Part shown: one piece after another, positions 21,061-33,039 of the stretch
How the letters are laid out: every line of letters begins with the position of its first letter
How positions within the stretch are numbered: the stretch's first letter is position 1
From: Populus alba
Taxonomy: Eukaryota; Streptophyta; Magnoliopsida; Malpighiales; Salicaceae
Direction: 5' to 3'
Length of the DNA stretch: 64,000 bases
NCBI RefSeq assembly: GCF_005239225.2
Contig: NC_133296.1
Location: forward strand, 5,518,001 to 5,582,000
Position numbers and translations under genes: made by a program
The notes under the pieces: generated by a model
Told to the model about the DNA's origin: nothing
Databases searched by the model: none
What the model saw: only the letters and a program-made list of their open reading frames with translations

Positions 21061-21780
21061 GTTTCTTCCATTCTTTCAAACGTGCAGGTCTAAGGACTTG
21101 AAGAGTATTAACTCTTGAATTACTAGCACGTATTCAGATTCTTATCGAATCTCTCGAAACTCAACCTGGATCCCATTTTGCATACACTAATTAGCATATA
21201 AAACCCGATTAACAACTGGAACCAAACTAAGAAAAAAAAATAAAACCATGTTCGTTTGATCCAAACCCGATTCGCTAGAACTCAAAAAAACACATCAAAC
21301 TCTTACTCAAACCCAATTCCCATCTAAACCACTCACAATTTCCTAAAAACAAGAACCAAGAACAGAATCTTTTCCTTAACCAAAATCCAACAAATCAAAA
21401 GAGATCTCATTCCCCAGTAAACAAAAAAATAAATCAATAATGCAAGAAGCAATTTGACAGCTTGAAGTGGAGTAGCAGCGGAATCATCAATCTCATTAAT
21501 CACAAGCTGCCAAACACAAAAAAGTTCTTAACTTTCCTCAACAAAATAAAAAAACCAGATCGAAAAACAAAAAACAAAAACCAAAAAGATAACATAATTT
21601 CCAACCTGGTAGCTGCCAAGGGCAATGTAAGAACGATAAACAAGGCAGTCGCTCCTTAGAGTCATCTTGGGAGAGATTGGGAAGGTCGCTGGTGTTGATG
21701 GCAGCTTGATTGGCTCCTAAGTAGAAGTTGTTACGCAATCTGAACAGATGATCTGGTGTTGCTGCCATTTCTTCTTCCAT

Positions 21781-24059
21781 CTTTCGATTTCTAGCAGTAA
21801 ACTGATTTGTGATTTCTGTTATATAAGTTGGGGTGGTTGGGAGGGCGGATATGATTGTTTTTAAGTATTTATTATTTTAAAAATATATTAAAATAATTTA
21901 TTTTTATTTTTTTAAAATATTAATTTAAATAAAAAAATAATTTTTTTTTATTTTTTTAAAAATAGTTTTAAAATATAAAACAAACATAATCTAAAAAATA
22001 TAAACCAATTATATTTGTTTTTAATATTTTTTTGTGGACTTGGGTTGATAAAATTGTAATGAGCCAATGGAAGCCTATTTGGGTAATAACAATGGTTGTT
22101 GCATTAAGACATTTGGAATTGGCCATATTTTTTGAGAATTTTAAAGATGGATTTTTAGTGGTAAAGTGCATATTAGAGAATGAATTGATTTGACCTAATA
22201 CGGGTTCATTTGATGTCAAACTTTGATAACCAGTCAAGTTAACTCAAAAACTCTAGCGAGTCAGCATAACTTGGGTGAAATTTAAGGGTATTTTTATACT
22301 TTTTTAATAAACATAAAAAAACATATAATGAATTGAATACTTAGGCTTACATATTTTTTTTTATAGCAATCTTATGGAGTGATTCTTATTTTTTAAATGT
22401 TGAATAGTTATACTATACAACTTTAATTTTTTTTACACCCTACATTCACATTATTTTCTTAACTTTTTGATGTAAGATAATTATATTACACTTTATGCCT
22501 TATATTTTTTTATAGTCTACATTCATATATATTGATTCAAAACTTCTTCACATAAGTTATTAAAACCTCAAACATATATTTTTTTAAATTTATCTAAGTT
22601 GATTCGAGTAAACTTGTGTAATCCATGATCAAACCCTTGGCCTAGTCAATCCAGGCCAAGTTTTATAACTATGGATTCTTATTCATTTTATATTTTCTAT
22701 ATTAACTTTTATATTTTTTCAATTAAATTTTTTTTATCTAATTTCAGGAAGCTTTTCTAGTTTTCCTATTTTAAAAGGGAATAGTCTTTCATTTTACTTT
22801 TCTATTCAATATTATTAGAGTTTTTATTACACATTTTGGAGCCCCCACATAAACACATAAAATTAGATAGCATATTTTCAACTATTAAAGGCTTTATTGG
22901 CAAGGAAAAATAAATTTAAAGAGGAAAATTAAAAATTGAATGTTTAAGAACTTAATTTGATTTTTTCAAGGTTTACTTGAATTTAGTAAGGGTTTAATTC
23001 CAAGAAAAATTGATTTTTTGAAGTCAATTTAGTTTTTAATTGAAAGAAATTAAAGTCTAAGGATTTAATTTCAATTTTAAGGAGTTAATTCGGTCAAGTC
23101 AGGAGCTTAAATAAATTATCGGTACTCAACTGATTAGCTATTATTGGTTTAACTAAAACTTATTTAATATATTTTAATAGTTCACATTATAAAACTTAAA
23201 TCATTATAAATTTTATATAAAAATTCAAATTCCTTCATATCTACTAAAACTTTTGGTTTAACAATAAAATTGACAAAATATGAGATGTACCCATTAAATA
23301 AGTCACAATTTATTCCATTACAAAACACCTAAGTTACAAAAATTGAACTCAATTTCATAAAATGACAAAAAAAATAAATTCAAAATCTCAAACAATTCCT
23401 AACATATACAAATTATATATTTTATACAAAATAAATTCTACGAAAAAAAAAACTATAAACAAGTAAACATACAAAAAAAAAGGCATAAACTATATAAAAT
23501 GCTAAAAAATTAAATATTTTTAAAAAATAATTTTACAACAAAAAATAATTAGTATTGCTTACTTCACGTGGGGAATCTATAAGAAATTTTGATCTAGTAC
23601 AAAGATGTTTTGACAGAATGAGTGTTGGAGTTTGCAAATTTATGATGATGAGAGCTTGAATTGTGATCAAATGGGGGAGGGGTTGCTTCTTTTTTTTTTT
23701 TTGTTCTTTTTTGCAGAAAAAAATGAAAAAAAAAATTAGGGAGTTGAGAGAAGGGGAGTCAATTGGTAGGTTATAATTTTTAAAAACTTCTAATGGATTT
23801 ACTGATGGGATATTAGCGACAAGTTCAATTTGTCTGTAATATCATCTATAATAATGACATATCTTATTTCTCTCTGTTTTTTGTTTTTTCCATTCCATCA
23901 ATTCAAATTGTAATTCTCAGTTTACACCGATAAATAATTCTATCAGCACATACCGAGGAAATATTCTTTTAGTAAATGTCATTGTAATTTATGAATGATA
24001 AAAATTATATCGGTATTTTCAATTTGTAATTATTAATTTTCTAGTATGTGACACCACCA
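21781..24059. other. AT-rich intergenic region
   Basis: No coding sequence can be supported. The stretch has long A/T tracts and low-complexity words (21840-22000, 23400-23560). The 5' end would hold the former epsilon-COP promoter, but no clear TATA box stands out. The 89-codon minus frame at 21968-22237 has no recognisable domain. Confidence 0.5.
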
Positions 24060-24760
24060 TATTCACAAAAAAGAAAAGGAAAAGATATATTCATTGCACA
24101 TATTTATGTTAATGACATAATATTTTGGGGTCACTAATGAGAAAGGATTTGGCAAAAATGTATGCAAGAAGAATTTAAAATGAGTATGATGAGAGAATTT
24201 AATTTCTTTCATGGACTGCAAATCAAATGAATAAGGGATGACATCTTCATCAACCAAAAGCAAATGCATCAAAGATTTTTTAAAGAGTTTTGCAATGGAT
24301 CATGTCAAGGAAGTCGACACACCCATTGACACATCTATAAAGCTTGATATGGATGAAAATGATAAGAGCATAAACATCACCAAATATCAAGGTACGATTG
24401 GCTCACTCTTGTACTTAATTGCAAGTAGACCAGATAACATGTTTTGTGTTTCTTTATGTGCACGTCTTCAAGCATTTCCTAAAGAATCACATGTTAGTGT
24501 TGTTAAATGCAGTTTTTGTTACATGTATGGTGTAATTGATTTAAGGTTGTGGTATAAAAAAAAAGCGAGTTGAGTTTAATTAGCTCTTCGGATGCTGATT
24601 TTGCCAGTGTTAAGTTGATAGAAAAAATACTAGTAGAACATGTTATTTTTTTAGGATCATCACTAGTATCTTAGGATAGTAAGAAACAAAATCAATAACT
24701 CTATCAACAACTGAAGCATAATAAGAAGGAATTTAGGTTTCATTCATGCTAAAGATAATT
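24060..24760 (+). pseudogene. Copia reverse transcriptase/RNase H relic
   Basis: Translated fragments in different frames follow the end of a copia reverse transcriptase and the start of RNase H. They include a degenerate YVDD-like site near 24090, a segment MDENDKSINITKYQGTIGSL (about 24350-24409), ASRPDNMFCVSLCARLQ (about 24423-24473) and SSDADFAS (about 24583-24606). Multiple stops and frameshifts separate the pieces. The closest style is the SIRE/Maximus type of plant copia, from memory. The 111-codon frame 24238-24573 is the largest surviving part. Confidence 0.75.
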
Positions 24761-26459
24761 GAGGTCTTGTTTTTGTGTGTATACATTATTGAAAATAAGT
24801 TGGAAATATTTAAGCGATGAGTTGTGTACCCTTGTGCCATGAAACATCTACTCTGATGCAAAATTTATTGTCTAGCCAATTTTAAGACAAACCAATCACT
24901 GATTTGTTAGTGCTAGTTAAACTGACCAACCAATTAAGCATAAAAAACAAAGGATGGATACTAGATGAATAATGAAATTTTGAGTTTTTGATTTTAAGTC
25001 AGTTTTTCAGACTACAAGTTGGAAAAATAAATATATTTTGACTCATAAAACACCTATGAAAGATAAAATTAAAAAATTTATTATTTTTATATGAATCGAT
25101 CAACCAGTTCATATAAATAGTTCAATCGGTGATCGGTTGGGCCAAGAGATTGGCAATGAGACTAGTGCCAATTTTTTTTAGAATTTAACCCCTCGATTTC
25201 CTTGAGTTTTGGACAAACATTTTGCAAGAAAAGGCTTCATTTTTTATGCATAAAAAGGATTAAAGATCATTTTAGAAAATTCTTATTTTGGGTTTCAACC
25301 GTTCTACTAATTGAACTTAACCCAAAGCAACTAGTCAACTGGTTGTTTGGTAGCAAAAATATAATTTTCAGTTTTTCAATAGAAGCAACAAAATTCCAAA
25401 TCAAAACCCTAAATCTTAACCTAACTTTCCTTTGAAATCCACCAAATTTCACCAAATCAAAAACCCTTTTAGTTTATTTATTAAATTCTAAAGAGTGATT
25501 TCACCAAATAAATGTCAAAAGGAAGTCGAATAAGGAGCAAAAAAGAGCAATGATCCAACCTCATGTAAAGGTGATGATATTCAAAGATTTCTAAGTTCTT
25601 TTGCAAACAGGTCTATTGCTACTGAAAAGGATTAGAAAATGATCTATGTCTTTTTAGGTTATTTCTAAGTTGAAGTATATTATTCTATATGAAGAAAACC
25701 ATATATCCAAAATTGATTAAAATATTTTTTTGCAAAACATGAGGATTATTCCTATATTTATTCTATATGGAACTACTATATTTAGTAGTTTTCAAAAACA
25801 AGCCAATTATATTTGATTATGATACTCTAGGTGATATATTAGGTATAAGTAAGGGAGGGTCATGGAGTTATTTGAAGTTAAAATAATACTTATAATTGAT
25901 AAGATGATGTTGTTGGTATTACATACGGGAAGATAATAGTTAATTGTGATAACAAAATCACTTTTATAAATCTTTAAGTGTTAGGTAAAAACTCTTGAAA
26001 TTGGTGAGATCTTTTCACCAAGAGAAAATCTTGAAGAGAGTATATCTTCAAGATAGAGAAAAATCTTTAGGAGTAAATATCTTTAAATGATGTAAACGCT
26101 AGTTGTAAATTCATCAAGTAGCTATTATACTTTTGAACTTTGACGGAATGAAGAATTATAATATTTCTCAGAATAGTTTGGTACTTAAAGTATGGATATA
26201 GATTGTCGAACCATATAAAAAATCAAGCTTGTAAATTCTCTTACTTACTTATTTATTTGATGTACTTTAATTATATAGTTAGTTATTGTGTTTATTGTTT
26301 TTAATTGAATTGAATTTTTTATATTTTGTTAGTATTAGTAGAACATGAAATTCACCCCTCTTAATATTATAGTTACGTAATCGCATAACAAGAAAGAAAT
26401 TTTATTAATCGAAATTACATAGTTTGAAGTTGAAAATTGTAGTTTGGATTAATTCATAA
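24761..26459. other. Degenerate sequence, possibly the 3' end and LTR of the copia relic
   Basis: AT-rich with no coding frame. Phrases near 26010-26230 (repeated AAATCTT...GAGTA words, then ATTGTCGAACCATATAAAAAATC) and AATTCACCCCTCTT near 26350 remind me of SIRE-type LTR ends, which would fit the relic immediately upstream. No LTR partner or clear boundary could be found. Confidence 0.3.
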
Positions 26460-26464
26460 GTGCC

Positions 26465-27340
26465 TATTATAGAATATGATTCTAATATAGGATGTTGTAA
26501 TCATTACAGTTACTCATGTATCTATCAGAATAGGATTCTAATATAGGATGTTGTAATCATTACAGTTACTGGTGTTCTGCTGCCTCTATATAAATAGGAA
26601 GGTTGGCTAAGGCACAACCAACACATTCCATTATTCTCAACTTGGTATCAGAGCCACAAAAACCTAAAATAATTAAACCTACTTTTTTCTTACAGCCTCT
26701 CAGCCCCCCTTCTTTAATGGAACAGTCGCCATATACATTTTCAAATTCTGCAGCACCAGCAGTCCAGCTTTCTTCTTCTCCGACAGTGCAGCCTCTTCTC
26801 TTGCAACGCCTCCTCTGCTTTCCTCTACCACGTCACCACCTAGATTCTCCTCTGCCATGGCTGGTGAACGCCTCCTCTTGTAGCCCACGTCTGCTGCCCT
26901 CTGCTGCCTCTACTGCCGCAAGCATCATCTCCCTTTCTCACAGTCATCAAAGTCACCTCCCTACCATTTGGGTGTGATAATCTTGGTGCTACCTATCTCT
27001 CAGCAAATCCTATCTTCCATGCTCGTACTAAGTATGTTGAAGTGGATTATCACTTTGTCGTGACCATGTTGCCAAGAAAAAAAATTCAGATTCATTTTGT
27101 TCCCTCTCGGGATCAACTTGCCGATGTCTTCACTAAACCGCTTCCTGTTGCATCCTTTACTGCTTCTCGATTCAAACTTCGGGTTGATCCCCCACCCTCA
27201 GCTTGAGGGGGCATATTATAGAAATAGGATTCTGATATAGGATGTTGTAATCATTACAGTTACTGCAGTGTTCTGCTGCCTCTATATAAATAGGAAGGTT
27301 GGCTAAGGCACAACCCAACACATTCCATTATTCTCAATTT
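26465..27340 (+). mobile_element. Miniature copia element: internally deleted derivative of the C2 family
   Basis: Two LTRs (26465-about 26642 and 27214-27340) begin TATTATAGAA and are flanked by GTGCC on both sides (26460-26464 and 27341-27345). The PBS GGTATCAGAGCC follows the first LTR. Gag begins with ATG at 26717 but after about 80 codons joins directly, near 26965, to the very end of RNase H (FHARTKYVEVDYHFV, about 27017-27061). The purine tract TTGAGGGGGCA (27203-27213) precedes the 3' LTR. All cis signals are present but almost all coding sequence is gone. The 5' LTR contains a partial internal duplication of its first ~50 bases. Confidence 0.9.
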
Positions 27341-27345
27341 GTGCC

Positions 27346-28080
27346 TAAGGATATAGTCCTTTTTTTTTAGGCACTGTACATTTCTTGGATTGCCATTACT
27401 ATGAAAACTTTAGCCAGAAAAAAAGTTGACAGGGGGCAGGGGGAACTTTTAACGAATCACTATGTTTTCAGTAATTAAATCAAGATTTCAGGGATAGATG
27501 CATAAGGAAATTCAAATGGAAAAAGATAATAAAAGAGATGATTAGTAATGGATCAAGTACTACCATCGTCTTCCATGCTGCAAGCTAGCTGCAGGCAGGC
27601 CAATCAAGATTAAAATGATTGTGTATTGTATTTGTCGTGCTGAAATTTCATCCATTGATGAACTGAGATGGGCTAATGGCTGCCGAAAAAAGAGAATAAG
27701 TGTAAGAGGCGAGGTTCACCGTACGAGATAGTCGAAACAACATCAGCCAGCAAACTTTACCTTTTCTTTTTCCGTCTGATTGCTCTAATTATAAGTCGAA
27801 ACAACATCAGCACAACAAGGTCGTTTCCGAGATATTATGTTTGTTAATTACAATCTGCAACTAGGAGAAGCCAGCAAAAAGAAACCAAAGGCTGGGGGCG
27901 AGATTGAACAGCGGAGGCCTCGATCAAATAAAATGCATAGATATTTAAGGTAAAGATGAAGAGTATGTTCGCTGTATGATATGGTTGATGCATGTCATTT
28001 TCATGTCAAGATATCCTCTCTTGATCTTTGAATAATTTGACTTGTCCAGTAGATCGAGCACATAGAATTGATCGACTCGT
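27346..28080. other. Intergenic, no feature recognised
   Basis: No domain-bearing frame is visible. A short repeat AGTCGAAACAACATCAGC occurs at about 27730 and 27795. Confidence 0.4.
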
Positions 28081-29150
28081 CCCACTTTATGAATAAAATT
28101 GATTTTTCTTTGCCAAGAAAAAAACAGAAAAGACGAGAGGAATAGACGAGAGAGTTTGGAGAAGAGAAAAAGAATTTTTTATTTTTTTTTTTAAAAAAGA
28201 GAACGAAGCAGAGACCAAAGAGGGGACGGAGGACCGTTCCTCGCCGCGAATCATTGTTTGCCACCGCGAATCCACCACTGTGAACCACCGAGAACAACAA
28301 CACTGCCACAAAGCCATTGTAGAGAGGAAAGAACAGAAAAAAGAACAGAAACAAGAGAAGAGAAAGAAAACAGAACAGAAGGAAAAAACAACACAGAAGA
28401 AGAAGAAGAATCGTTCGACTGGCGCAACAGCTCCCCATTGTACAACCACCTTATTTGGAAGAAGAAACACTAGCAGCACTGCCATTGATAGTAAGCTCCA
28501 CCATCGGTAGAGACAAAGCAAAGCAAAAACATAGACAGAAAGAGGAAGCCACGCGGAAACAAAGAAAAAAAGGAGAAACCACCATCTGGAACCATCGGCA
28601 GCTGCGACAACGATGCCCACCGCGAGACACCAGCACCGCCACCGTTGCAAGGTCATCTTCTTCTCCTTCGTCTTCCCTGGCTCATCCACTGTTTTTGCAT
28701 GAACAGTGAAGAGCTGCTGTACTATTCATTGTCTGGCCTAGTCAAAAAAATTCAAAAATATTTTCAAAAAAATTAGTGATTTCCTGCGTATTTTTCTATC
28801 CATTTTGATTAATATCGATTTGTATTTTTACACCATAAAAATATGAATCTGGTATTAAAAGACCTAGTTTTCATCAAAACATTGCAAAACATTATAAAAA
28901 AACAAAATCTTTGTTTTTATGCATGCGGCCAAGTCTCTAAAAAGAAAAATCATATTGGTATTTTTATACAAAGAAATTTTTTTAAAAAATATATGTTTTA
29001 GCATGCATTTTAGCTTTAATTAATTAACAAGCTTATTAAAGTCATGAGAACTAAGCTATATTTTCAAAAATTCTAAAAAAATCATTTTGTTATCTTTTAA
29101 TATTAAGGATTATTCGCTTATACGATACGATTGTTAAATTATAAGTTCAT
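28081..29150 (+). repeat. Diverged LTR fragment related to the A family
   Basis: The part 28790-29120 follows LTR a at about 1960-2260 in order: the phrase ATTTTGATTAATAT, then ATGCATGCGGCCAAG-like text, TTTTAGCATGCATTTT and AAGTCA(A/T)GAGAA. Upstream, 28130-28680 has the same layout of a purine-rich stretch followed by a CCACCGCGAA-rich stretch. Ends are not definable, so it is an old or third-family LTR. The overlapping open frames at 28001-28709 are composition artefacts. Confidence 0.6.
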
Positions 29151-29532
29151 TTCTAGTGTTTTATTTTTCTTTTATTATTCCATCTTGAGAGCCTTTTCCC
29201 TTGGAAATAAATCAATTACATATATAGTAAGAATGGTTGTTAAATTGGAAATAAACCATGCAATTGTGGTTTGAGTCTCGGATCTTAAGTCTTTAAATAG
29301 CATTTGTTGTAGTGTTTAATGTTAATAAGTTCATTATTAATGAGATATGATGTAACGTAAACACAAGATAACATACCTAATTAAAAAAAATAATTAGTTT
29401 GGAAAATAAATCCATGATAAAGATAACCTAATTATTTGTGTCTATATAAACATCATTCATAGAAACTCAAAGTCATTACACAACAGCAAAGTACTCAAAA
29501 ATCTCGGAAAAACTCAAATTAAGAATTAAGAT

Positions 29533-29850
29533 ATGAGAAGGTTTCGTTTTCAATGGACATTCTTGTTCGTTTTGTTGTCATCACAACTTGTAAGAATTTT
29601 TTTTTTTTTTTCCTTTCTCTTATTTCTATGTATAAAATCCCACAATTTATTACGATTAAAAAGACTAATAATAAAATAATTCTCACAGGTGTTTCAATGT
29701 CGAACATAACAGTCGTCGAGGGAGGAGAAATTAAGCTAAATTTACCATGCAACACAACCGCAACTTGTCACCAAAAACTTCTTGTCCAGGAGAGAGGATG
29801 GTTCTACGTTGTGTTCATAATTTTTGTCAATGTAATGTGGTGATCATTTC
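29533..29850 (+). pseudogene. Possible secreted cysteine-rich (defensin/NCR-like) peptide relic
   Basis: An ATG at 29533 opens a short hydrophobic leader (RFQWTFLFVLLSSQL) that ends at a good donor (GTAAGA, 29590). An intron of about 100 bases with a long T-tract ends at CACAG near 29689. Downstream, one frame gives CNTTATC (C-x5-C) and another gives CVHNFCQC (C-x4-C-x-C) about 20 residues later, the spacing of small defensin-like peptides. The leader, first cysteine pair and last cysteine triplet are in different frames, so at least two lesions are needed; it is a relic or a coincidence. Family assignment is tentative. Confidence 0.3.
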
Positions 29851-29869
29851 ATACTTTCTCATCTATTTG

Positions 29870-30779
29870 CTCTTCTAGCAACAATAAAGACCTCAAGTCT
29901 TCCCAGAACCAGGAATGCTTAAACAAATGTTCATTTATTTTACAATAATAAATGTAGTGGTTTATCCGTTGTTTTAATTTCATTAAACATAATAAAAACT
30001 GCCCGAATTACACCACTTTTATATATACGAGATGGCATGCCCATGTGCTGTTGTGTGGCTTAATTAAAACAAAATGTATTTAATAATGTTATAATTGTGA
30101 ACTAGTGCTAGATAAGTAATATATTAAAAAACTAAAAAGTATGATGGAGTCAATATTTCATGATGGAAAACAAAGTTGTGTTAGTGATAAAAAAACTTAG
30201 AGACTAAAAAATAATTTGTAGTAATCCACAATGTTTTGTGAGTAAAGATACAGCGCTTTCGTCACATAATTTAACTTTTTTGTTACTAAAAAGCAAAAAC
30301 AAATACAAAGCTAAATTCTCTACCAACTTAATATTAAAAAAATCAACAAAGATAATTTTGAGAAGAAAAAAAAACCTATGAGGAAAAAACGTTGTAGCAA
30401 TTGACAATGTTTTGTGAGGAAAAAATATAGTCTTTTCCCCAATACAATCAACAAAGATAATTTTTAGAAAGAATCATAAAAAAAAAAAACTATTTACAGA
30501 ACATTTAATCAATCTACAGTGTTTTGTGAGGAAAACAATAACGCTTGTTCCCATATGATTTAGTTTTTATTGTAATTATAATTTTTAATCAACTCAATAT
30601 TAAAAAAAAAATCAATCGATAAAGATAATTTTGGAAAAAATCATAAAAACATAATGTGGGGAAAACATTACAGCAATTCATAGTGTTTTAAAGAAAAAAA
30701 TTTACAATGCTAAATTTTCAATAGCTTGAAATATTAAAAAAATACAAATCGATAGAGACAATTTCTTAGAAAAAAAAAA
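29870..30779. repeat. AT-rich degenerate tandem repeat (left half)
   Basis: From about 30220 a phrase of the form CA(A/T)TGTTTTGTGAGGAAAA followed by TCAATATTAAAAAAATCAA...AAAGATAATTTT recurs every 120-160 bases with strong divergence. Similar words resume at 35650-36010 after element D, suggesting one array split by the insertion. No gene is seen. Confidence 0.5.
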
Positions 30780-30823
30780 GAATTTTATTTTGTTTGTCTC
30801 TTATCAGTGGGAAAATTTGAATG

Positions 30824-30853
30824 GGAGTCGCCCCTAGTATTTTGGTTACTAGG
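30824..30853 (-). promoter_or_regulatory. Conserved U5 hairpin (element D)
   Basis: CCTAGTA/TACTAGG arms at 30833-30853 have the expected 7-base loop. The adjoining decamer has one change (GGGCGACTCC on the minus strand). Confidence 0.7.
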
Positions 30854-31330
30854 AAACCTAACTGGTCTTTAGAGATCGGGTACGGAGACTGGTTGCGTAA
30901 AGGGAAGGGTATTAGCACCCCAATACGCCCTACCTAAGGTAGGCTGTATTGTTTTAATGTCTGATAAAATCTAAGTCGTGTTGTGGTTTCTTATTGTTCA
31001 GAATATGCATTACATGTACTGTCCATACTCTAGGTTCTATTGTCCGAAAAAAAAAAAAGAATTACATATCTGGAATTGCATTACGTGTAAATGTCATACC
31101 CCAGATACTAAGAATACAAACAAAATAAAATTTTTGTTGTATTTTGAAATTTGGCCAATATTCTCTTGACTTTAATAAAACTGGTTATTAAAGCCAAAAT
31201 GCATGCTAAAAAACATTGTTTTTTTTTTTTTTTTTTTTTTTCTGTGTATGAAAAATACAATATGATTTTTTAGCTTTAAGGACACTTGGCTGTATGCCAC
31301 AAAAAAACACTTAAAGCCTATGAACATATT

Positions 31331-32160
31331 ATCCTTTTGAGTGCGCCTTTGAGCTCTCACCTCTTTTTGAGTGCGCCTTTGAGCCCTCAACTTTTTTTGG
31401 TAGTTCGTTTTCCAACCCTACCCTTCTTTGGGTGCGTTCTATAACCTCACCTCCATTTTTAAGTGCGCCTTGGAGCCCTCATTACCTTGGGTAGTGCGTT
31501 TTTTAACCCTACCTCATTTGACCCGTGCACTTTTAAGCCCTCGCCTAACCATTTTGAGAGCACCTTTGAGCCGCTCATACCCTTGGGTAGTGCGTTTTCT
31601 AACCCCTACGCTATTTTGAGTCACTTTTTGAGCCCTCGCTCCATTTTTAAGCCCGCCTTTGAGCCCTCATCCCTTGGTTAGTGGGATTTTTCTAACCCTA
31701 CCTCATTTTGAGTGTATTTTTAAGTCCTTCATCACCTCCATTTGAGCGCGTCTTTTGAGCCCTCATCCTTATTTTAGTAGTGTGTCTTTCTAAACCTACC
31801 TCCTTTAAGTGAGTGCGCTTTGAGCCCTCACTCCTTTTGAGCGCAGCCTTTGATGCCCTCACCCCTTCGGTATGATGTGCCGGTTTTTCTAACCTTACCT
31901 CATTTGAGTGCGCCTTTGAGCATTTCAGATTATCTATCCTTTTTGGGTAGTGGGGGCGTTTTCTAACCCTACCTTCATTTTGAAATGCACCTTTGAGCCT
32001 TCACCCTCCATTTTGAGTGCGCCTTTGAGACCCTCATCCCTTCGGTGTAGTTGTTTTCTAACCCTACCTCCTTCTTGAGTGTGCTTTTGCGCTCTCACCT
32101 CCATTTTGAGTGCTCCTTTGAGCCCCCTCATCATTTTGTAGTGCGTTTTCTAACCTTATC
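31331..32160 (+). repeat. Degenerate 90-bp minisatellite inside the LTR of element D
   Basis: Recurring GAGTGCGCCTTTGAGCCCTC and GTAGTGCGTTTTCTAACCCT words appear with many changes, in plus orientation. It replaces about 375 bases of LTR that the solo LTR has at this place (18890-19265). Confidence 0.8.
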
Positions 32161-32214
32161 TCATTGTGCACAAAACAGTAGCTAGCTAATTAATCTTCAT
32201 GTGCACAGTATAAT

Positions 32215-32258
32215 CTTCATTTGCTGCAGAAACGTAAACGTTCTGCATGCAAATGAAG
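32215..32258. repeat. LTR hairpin with compensatory change (element D)
   Basis: Outer arms CTTCATTTGC and GCAAATGAAG differ from LTR b (CTTCATCTGC and GCAGATGAAG) at one position in each arm, and the two changes restore pairing. Confidence 0.75.
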
Positions 32259-33039
32259 TTGAAGTAAAAAACGATAGGGAAAGAAAAAAAAAAAAATGGC
32301 GAGAAAGTTACCTGGATTGGTGGGTGATGCTCGGTAGAAAAATTATTCTCAATCATCTATCTATTATGCTCATTACCGGTAGGGGTGGTGGCTTATGGCG
32401 CTGGCGCGTTCGCGGTGTCCGACGGGCTGTTTTCCTCTCTCTCTCTCCTTTGTTTTACTCTCTTGTCTACTTCTTCTTCTTCTTCTTCTTTTATTTTGCT
32501 CGCTCTTCCTTCTCTTCTCTTCCCCCTCTCTTCTTCTTCTTTTTCTCTTTGTCTCTCTCTTTCTCTTCTCTTCCCTCTCTCTCGGTCTTTTTTTTTTTTT
32601 GTGCTCTCCCCCTTTGTATTTTATAGGCAAAACAGACGGGGAGAGAGGCAGGGGCAGCCACTGTGCAGCCGCCCCAAAACAAATGACAATAGGGGCACGT
32701 CCCCTCTATTTTCTTCTTTCGACTGCCCCATGGTCTTAGGCCACGGGGGTTAGAGTTTATACAAGAGGCTGCAGAGGTAGGCGTCTTTTTGAGGCAAAAG
32801 CAAGAAGGGAGGTTGGCAAAAAGTGGGAAGAAAATTTTTTTTTTTTTATTATTATTTTTTGTGTGGGACCCAAAAATGGATTTACAAACAGGTCGCCCCC
32901 CTCTTTACAATGCTTACGGAGCAAAGATTTTGTGTAGTGAATGTTGTAATAGATTAAACAAAATTGGTCGTTCCAAAAATTAGTCTTCTCAAAATTTGGT
33001 TGACCACTAAAACTTCAACTGGACCCAAAGTTCTGTGTG

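Larger units (their letters stand above)
17457..21780 (-). pseudogene. epsilon-COP: Coatomer epsilon-subunit (epsilon-COP) pseudogene, copy 1
   Basis: Exons on the minus strand with good splice sites: exon 1 21780-21606 (PDHLFRLRNNFYLGANQAA), exon 2 from 21506 (INEIDDSAATPLQAVKLL), exon 3 20664-20511 (ISSLKEWLAD...LRLIAG), exon 4 split at 20005-19937 and 18249-18178, exon 5 18097-17942 (YLIFQDLSEKYPMTG) and the last exon 17549-17457 (QLKLSHPDHMLV). Epsilon-COP is a TPR-like subunit of the COPI coat, which drives Golgi-to-ER vesicle traffic; the family is about 290 residues. Lesions: a frameshift in exon 1 near 21660, Gln-to-stop TAA at 19987-19989, a 1.7 kb solo LTR in exon 4, exon 6 missing between 17549 and 17942, and a one-base frameshift near 17512. 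Identification is from remembered family sequence and is strong; the gene is dead here. Confidence 0.9.
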
